From NCBI RefSeq assembly GCF_954871325.1, contig NC_088775.1:36805561-36869560 (forward strand): DNA of 64,000 nt. The letters are read 5' to 3'. The notes under the pieces were generated by a model. The model saw only the letters and a program-made list of their open reading frames with translations, searched no databases and was not told the origin of the DNA. The translations under genes were made by a program, and so were the position numbers. This DNA comes from Gordionus sp. m RMFG-2023. Lineage: Eukaryota > Nematomorpha > Gordioida > Chordodea > Parachordodidae. The stretch's first letter is position 1. Every line of letters begins with the position of its first letter. Shown here piece after piece: positions 58,900 through 64,000 of the stretch.

Positions 58900-59760
58900 A
58901 AGTATAATTTTAAAATGCGCATTCAATTTTTCAGGCATAGGCAAGCTTGTATAATTTTCATCTAATGAATAACGTTGGTCGAAAACGCTTCTTCAGTGCT
59001 AGTTGAAATTGTAAGGTAAACTCTGAAAATTTTCGAAAATATTGGATAAATTTTAATTTCCATCAGTTTAGTGGATTTGTTTATTTAAAAACGGCGGATT
59101 CGTCAATATACTTGTTTAACCATAACTTTCTTCAATCTGATATATTTTATCAAAAAATTCATTTTCTTGGATTCATTTTGTGTTTCATGTTCATCTAAAT
59201 TGAAATTATTATTTATTCTATACATATTTACTCTTCCGTTAGATATTTTATGAGAATGAGGGTTTCTAAGCATTATGTTTAAATAAGTGTCTTGATTTTA
59301 GCGCGGATCAATCATTGTCGATTATTTATGTTTAATATCTATTCATTTAAGCTAAAAAAGCTAGCCGTAAAACAGCATTAAAATTATTGAATAATAGTTG
59401 AAATTGAGTATTTGCACATGAGGCCATGTCCATATCAAAAATAAATGGGATCAGAAATTCTTGATAAATTTCTATATTATTCCAGGCTAAGGCATTAATG
59501 TAACGTTGTTCATTGGTGTTTTGTAATCGATTGGAACATTTGATAGATTAAATTCCAACGAGTTAGTAAATCCAAACATATCAGAGGAATTTTTCATGTT
59601 GGATTCTTGTCAGGATACATATTTTCCAGTTTATAAAATTTTGATAGATTAAAAAAAATTTTTTAAGGTTTCATTTATAGGCTCTAGGGTGGCCATAACA
59701 GCCAAATGAAAAAAAGCATTTGCACATATCATCAGATAGTGGATTAGTAGAAAATTAATT
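58900..59760 (-). pseudogene. hAT transposase remnant
   Basis: Minus-strand pieces are MICANAFFHLAVMATLEPIN (about 59715), IPLICLDLLTRWNLIYQMFQ (about 59565; the D..TRWNSTY block), ALAWNNIEIYQEFLIPFIFD then MDMASCANTQFQLLFNNF (about 59400-59490), and ISTSTEEAFSTN (about 58980; dimerisation block). Many interruptions mark it as old. Terminal repeats were not recognised. Confidence 0.6.
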
Positions 59761-59963
59761 GCACTAAAGAAATATTGTATGTAATAATAATTAAGGTGAG
59801 AAATTGAGAGGAAGAACAAAAAAATATCAGCGAGAAAAAACCAATAATGTTTATATATTTATCTATTTTTTTAATATTGGTATATAGTGTTTTACAACAA
59901 TATATCAATCCAATATATTTAGATAATCGGTATTGGCTTATTTTAAATTGGGTTATATTTGTT

Positions 59964-60630
59964 AAAGACCTACAGAGGTATCATTTGCACGGCCCGGCCC
60001 GGCTGGATTTTTTTAAAAAAAAATTATTTTAAGCTGGGCCCAGATTTTTTTTTATAAATTTTTTTAGGCCCGGCTCGGAATTTTTTTTTAGATTATATTC
60101 GACCTGGTATATATAAAAAATTCACCTATTCGGTATTTTATCATATTTTTCAGCGAGTATTATCATTTAATAGCAAGCATATTACATATTTTATCTTCTA
60201 AACAGATATTTAGTATATTATAAATTGATACTTTAAAAAATTTGTGTAAATAATATTTTGACAAATACTATATTAATTGTATTTATAAAAAAAAATAAAA
60301 CTGATATTTATAAAAATGGAATTAAATAATATTTGAGAATATACTATATTCTATTGTATTTACAAAAAAAATAAAACTAATATTTATAAAAAAAAATGGA
60401 AGTAAATAAAATTTTGAGAATATACTATATTATATATTGCATTAATAAAAATAAAACTAATATTTATAAAAATGGAAGTAAATTATATTATTATTATAAC
60501 CATATCTAATTGACGAATATAATAATTCATGATGTAAGGCAAGGCCCGGGTATTTAAAAAAAAAATTTCAGGCCTGGCCTGGGTGTATTTTAAAAATTTA
60601 AAATAGGGCCAGGCCCAACTCTCCACACCC
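59964..60630. mobile_element. Decayed non-autonomous copy of the 'gacctgcagaggtacc' hAT
   Basis: The left end 'agacctacagaggtatcatt' plus 'tgcacggcccggcccgg' matches the element at 49064. The same 'attatattcgacctggtata' segment follows. The right side has 'ggcctggcctggg' and ends in 'ctccacacccctatttt', which does not match the expected terminus, so the right end may belong to another element. Confidence 0.6.
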
Positions 60631-61719
60631 CTATTTTAAAAATAGATGGGTAGAATGTAATGAGAAAAAAGATGTTTGCAACATACGTGTTTAGATGAAG
60701 CCCTCTTAATTAGAAAAAAAGAGATAATGGAGAAAGCAAATATTTCATCGCCTTATGTTAAGGAGGATGATTATCTTAATTCCGAAAATTCTATATGAAT
60801 AATGCTTCTAACGATGAGTTAGAAGTATTTTAAATTATTAAAATGAGCAAAAAGATATATAAATGGTAAATAATTATAAAAAATCATTTTTTTAAAAATA
60901 TAATTCTATAAATTTAATCAATAAACATAAATTAAATGATATCTTTTTTAAAAACATATTATATGCTATCATTTTAATTATAAATATAATATTCTTTTAT
61001 TAAATATTATGTAATAACTAGTTGATAACCCGTCAAGAATGACGGGAATAATAAAATCTTGAACTATTATATGAATTTTTTTTTAAATACATTTTTTTAT
61101 ATAAAATAAATGACAATTTTAGTGATTATTTATTCATTTTATTAAATTTAGCGTAAAATATATTAAATTGTAATCAAAAATGTAGTGTAGATATTGATAA
61201 ATTGGTATTGTATCATTTCCAGAGTTCAAATATTGTTGTTGAGATAAAATTTTTATACTGGCATATTTTGGGGTGGTAGTATGAGATAAATGTATCTAAA
61301 TATAATTTAAATTTATTTGTTAAATCTAAATTATAATAAGTATTTAGGATTAATGAGGGATATTATTTTTCTGGCATGAGAAGATATTGATAAATAGGTA
61401 TTTTATACTATTTGCAGAGCTCGCATATTGTGGTTGAGATAAAAATAATTTATAAAAATTAATAATTTACTTTGATTGAATATAAATACTTACGCTAAAA
61501 TTAATATGAGATAAATGTTTATTTTTCAATTGGCTAAATATAATTTAATTTGCTATTTTAACTTTAATAATATTCATTCTTATCATAATTTGAGGTGAGG
61601 TTAGTATTCTTTTTAATATAACACAATAAGATCTAAATTATATAAATTAATCGAAAAATATGTTAATCGCAAATTAATAACATATATAAGAAAGATTATA
61701 TTACAAAATTTAATATAGA
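60631..61719. other. AT-rich stretch with one solo MITE end
   Basis: At 61018 'actagttgataacccgtcaagaatgacggg' is a lone end of the MITE family at 8393-8803. The block near 61190-61430 contains a diverged duplication ('gatattgataaattggtattgtatcatttcc'-type at 61190 and 61386). No coding content. Confidence 0.4.
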
Positions 61720-61721
61720 AG

Positions 61722-61790
61722 GTGGTTGAGTGGGAAGAACGTTTGCCTTTAAAACGTTAAGTCATGGGTTCGAATCCCATAATGTACAAA
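61722..61790 (+). ncRNA. tRNA-like Pol III module
   Basis: A-box-like TGGTTGAGTGG and a perfect B-box GGTTCGAATCC lie at tRNA spacing. The T-stem ATGGG/CCCAT pairs fully, and a CGTTT/AAACG anticodon-like stem is present. No acceptor stem forms, so this is a tRNA-derived sequence rather than a functional tRNA. Confidence 0.6.
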
Positions 61791-62064
61791 AAATTTTCTT
61801 AAAATTTAACATTAGAAATATATAGTCTCCCATCGATTTATTTAACATTAAGAAGATAGGAAAGTTGATAGAAAAAATAAAAATTAAGATGATAGGAAAG
61901 TTAACAGGAAAAATAAAAATTAACATTAAGATTATACGAAAACGTTCATTTCTTGATTACGGTGATTGACTTTAATTCGGTGCCTGCAATATTCATTTTA
62001 TTGTAAAATATAATTATGCCAAAATTTATTATTTTCTCTGTAAAATGGTGATATGATTAAAATT

Positions 62065-62446
62065 CAGGTTTGTTAATCGATCCTTTTAAAAAGATTGAAT
62101 CCGATCACGTACTTTTGAAAAAAAGAGGATCGAAATTTTTTAAAAATTACTGATCGATGCAAAATTAACTAATATAAAAAATAAATAAATATGGTATATA
62201 TTTATTTATAATTAAATTAGCCTTTAATAATAAATTTTTTTCTAAATTATCATCATTTAAACAACCACGTTTTTCATTAAGTACATGTTTAGCTTTACTA
62301 AACAAGCGCTCCTTGGTAAAGGTGTGTTATATTCAATAAATGTTTTTATTAATTAACATAATTATTAAAAATATTCACTGAATCAAAAAAAATTATTAAT
62401 GGAAAGAGCATTTTGTAACGAGTTTTTCCCAAAAAAGGTATCGATC
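62065..62446 (-). mobile_element. hAT family C, 3' fragment
   Basis: The end CAGGTTTGTTAATCGATCC and downstream sequence match 30129 and 45923. The minus strand retains the C-terminal HVLNEKRGCLNDDNLEKNL type block near 62230-62310. It is cut at about 62446, where another end ('ccacgggcgtcgctagcc') begins. Confidence 0.75.
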
Positions 62447-62939
62447 CACGGGCGTCGCTAGCCTTTGCAATCTCAGGGAGATCAACTAGAAAAATTTTTA
62501 TGGGGGAAGGCCTCCCATAGCCAATTTTTAATAAGAGTATATTTTTGATATTATTACAAACTACTATTATTTTAAGATGTAATATACTAACTTGAGGTGG
62601 TGCGACAATTATATATAAAACTTATTTGCTATCTTTATATCATTATGTTTCTTATTATATAGTTACAAAATGTTTCATTTCTTTTATGGCATCCTTGCCA
62701 TGTAAATAACTCAAGGCTTCAATATATTTGAATAATTTTTTCTAAAGATTTTTAATGTTTTTCTGATATGAGTTAAGTTTATGCATCATTAAAAATGGAA
62801 GATAAATCTTTTAGAAATTTAATACCTCACAATAATTTTCTCGGCTACTTATCTAACTTCCATCATATCATCTAAGAGGAAGCTCTAATCCCAATATAAT
62901 TTGATGATTTGGATTGGTGGTTTATATTATCTATTTAAA
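62447..62939. mobile_element. MITE-like segment with 'acgggcgtcgctagcc' end
   Basis: A GC-rich terminus and 'gggggaaggcctcccatagcc' follow the truncated hAT. This end type resembles animal hAT MITEs. The opposite end was not identified. Confidence 0.4.
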
Positions 62940-64000
62940 CAGGGCCGTAGTCACAGGGGGGCCCGCCCCCACCCAAATAATTTTTTGGCGCCCAAACCTG
63001 GCTCCCAGAAAAAATCTTTGGCCCCCAAAAATTTTTCTGGTCACCCCAAATTTGAATTTTTTTTTTAGAATTGATTATTTTTATATTTTTAATATAAATT
63101 TTGAATATTTTTCTATTTAGAATTGATTATTTTTATATTTTTAAAATAAATTTTGAATATTTATTCTACAAACATGTCTAGTTTGTAAATTTTTTTCTAT
63201 CCTGTTTTATTTTTATTTTTACCCAATATTAAATTATCATTCATTCATTTTTTTTCATTTATTTTTGTTGTGTATAATATTCTCTATAGGTATCACATTT
63301 ATATTATAATATATAACCAGTTATTTTATTTTACAGCGTTTATTTTAAAATTATGAAGAAACAATCAGTTGTTAACTCTTATTTTAAGTTAAAGTTAAAC
63401 AAATGTCAAGCAACATCACCTCTACAAACTACTAGTAATACTACATCAGAAATTTCAGAAACTGATTATTCTCATAGTTAGTATAAATTTATATTATTAT
63501 TTCATGACTTATATGATATTGATATAGGGCAATACCTATATATTATTATTTCATATATATTTATTTTATATAAGATAAGAGACAGACATTTATTATTAAT
63601 ATTATCATTTTTGTATAATAATTTTAATTATTAAAATAAATATATTCACTCATATTTCAAGATATGAATGAAGCTAATAATCTAGAAAATGATCCTCACT
63701 ACACTCAGGAGGAGGAAGATGGTAAATAGTTTAAAATTTAACCCAAATTTTTCTATTTATATATTTTTGACAATATCAATAGGAGTAGGAGATTATGGTG
63801 TTTCATTATTACTCTTTGATTTTAAAACAAATAAAGACGAAGAAGAGACTCAATCATCTTCATCTAGCAGCTCAGTCCTCATTGTCAAGAGGCAACTAGT
63901 AATTGATTTATAAATATAAAAATATTATATTTTTTTGTTAATCTTTAAAGATATAATGTTTATGACCTTTTTCTAGTTTTTAATACTGAATATCTATAAT
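62940..64000 (+). mobile_element. Start of a Tip100/ZMYM-type hAT, running off the window
   Basis: The end CAGGGCCGTAGTCACAGGGG with strong G/C runs is typical of the zinc-finger-MYM-like hAT group. At 63353, after 'ttttattttacag', a short reading frame MKKQSVVNSYFKLKLNKCQA begins, like that group's N-terminal peptide. A second acidic piece MNEANNLENDPHYTQEEED begins at 63663. A low-complexity acidic/serine stretch (EEETQSSSSSSSV) lies near 63840. The remainder is outside the window, so completeness is unknown. Confidence 0.6.

Noticed and set aside
58960-59010. OGG1 exon candidate after 'gaaaattttcag'
   Set aside because: The open piece fits the C-terminal block of a decayed hAT (ISTSTEEAFSTN) rather than OGG1.

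Overview
The window is eukaryotic and almost certainly from an invertebrate-type animal with a very AT-rich, transposon-crowded genome. No prokaryotic gene organisation is visible. Protein-coding exons are short, are separated by GT..AG introns, and lie in a mosaic of nested mobile elements. The species cannot be named from the sequence. The mobile-element set fits a metazoan: many hAT families, a non-LTR retrotransposon with a C-terminal restriction-like endonuclease, a Tc1/mariner copy, a Ty3/gypsy fossil and tRNA-like Pol III modules.

One host gene is resolved at nucleotide level. It is OGG1 (8-oxoguanine DNA glycosylase/AP lyase) on the minus strand, with five exons between 56911 and 42373, all phases consistent, and catalytic Lys and Asp present. 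Its N-terminal exon was not found. The intron 56706-44424 is about 12.3 kb and almost wholly nested transposons. A second, unrecognised two-exon gene end may lie at 33416-33915 (+).

Layout. 1-4200: a damaged LINE on a G-poor strand. 5.5-9 kb: MITEs. 10.4-14.2 kb: a quasi-palindromic repeat cluster split by a long-TIR transposon (11260-13525). 15.3-16.2 kb: a G-poor tract. 16.9-17.5 kb: a LINE RT fragment. 17.5-22.1 kb: three nested hAT copies. 20.2-26.9 kb: a broken gypsy element carrying hAT and MITE insertions. 27-29 kb: a hAT with perfect 8-bp target duplications. 30.1-33.3 kb: nested hAT remnants. 34.6-41.35 kb: a second long-TIR transposon carrying a Tc1/mariner and a LINE fragment. 42.3-56.9 kb: OGG1 and its intronic insertions, including an 8.7-kb long-TIR element with a 13-bp target duplication. 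57-64 kb: MITEs, tRNA-like modules, hAT remnants, and the start of a hAT that runs off the end.

The main candidate for something undescribed is the long-TIR family seen at 11260-13525, 34576-41350 and 44861-47540. Its ends share GGGYCATTCCAYRTCAAATC. One copy shows a 4-bp ATCA target duplication supported by an empty paralogous site. Two copies carry the same distinctive protein: Cys-rich N-terminus, HTH-like segment, then SDG..QYKNR and WHFxATxHxKxxC. This reads as a transposase. The nearest named home may be the 4-bp-TSD Sola superfamily, but this could not be confirmed here.
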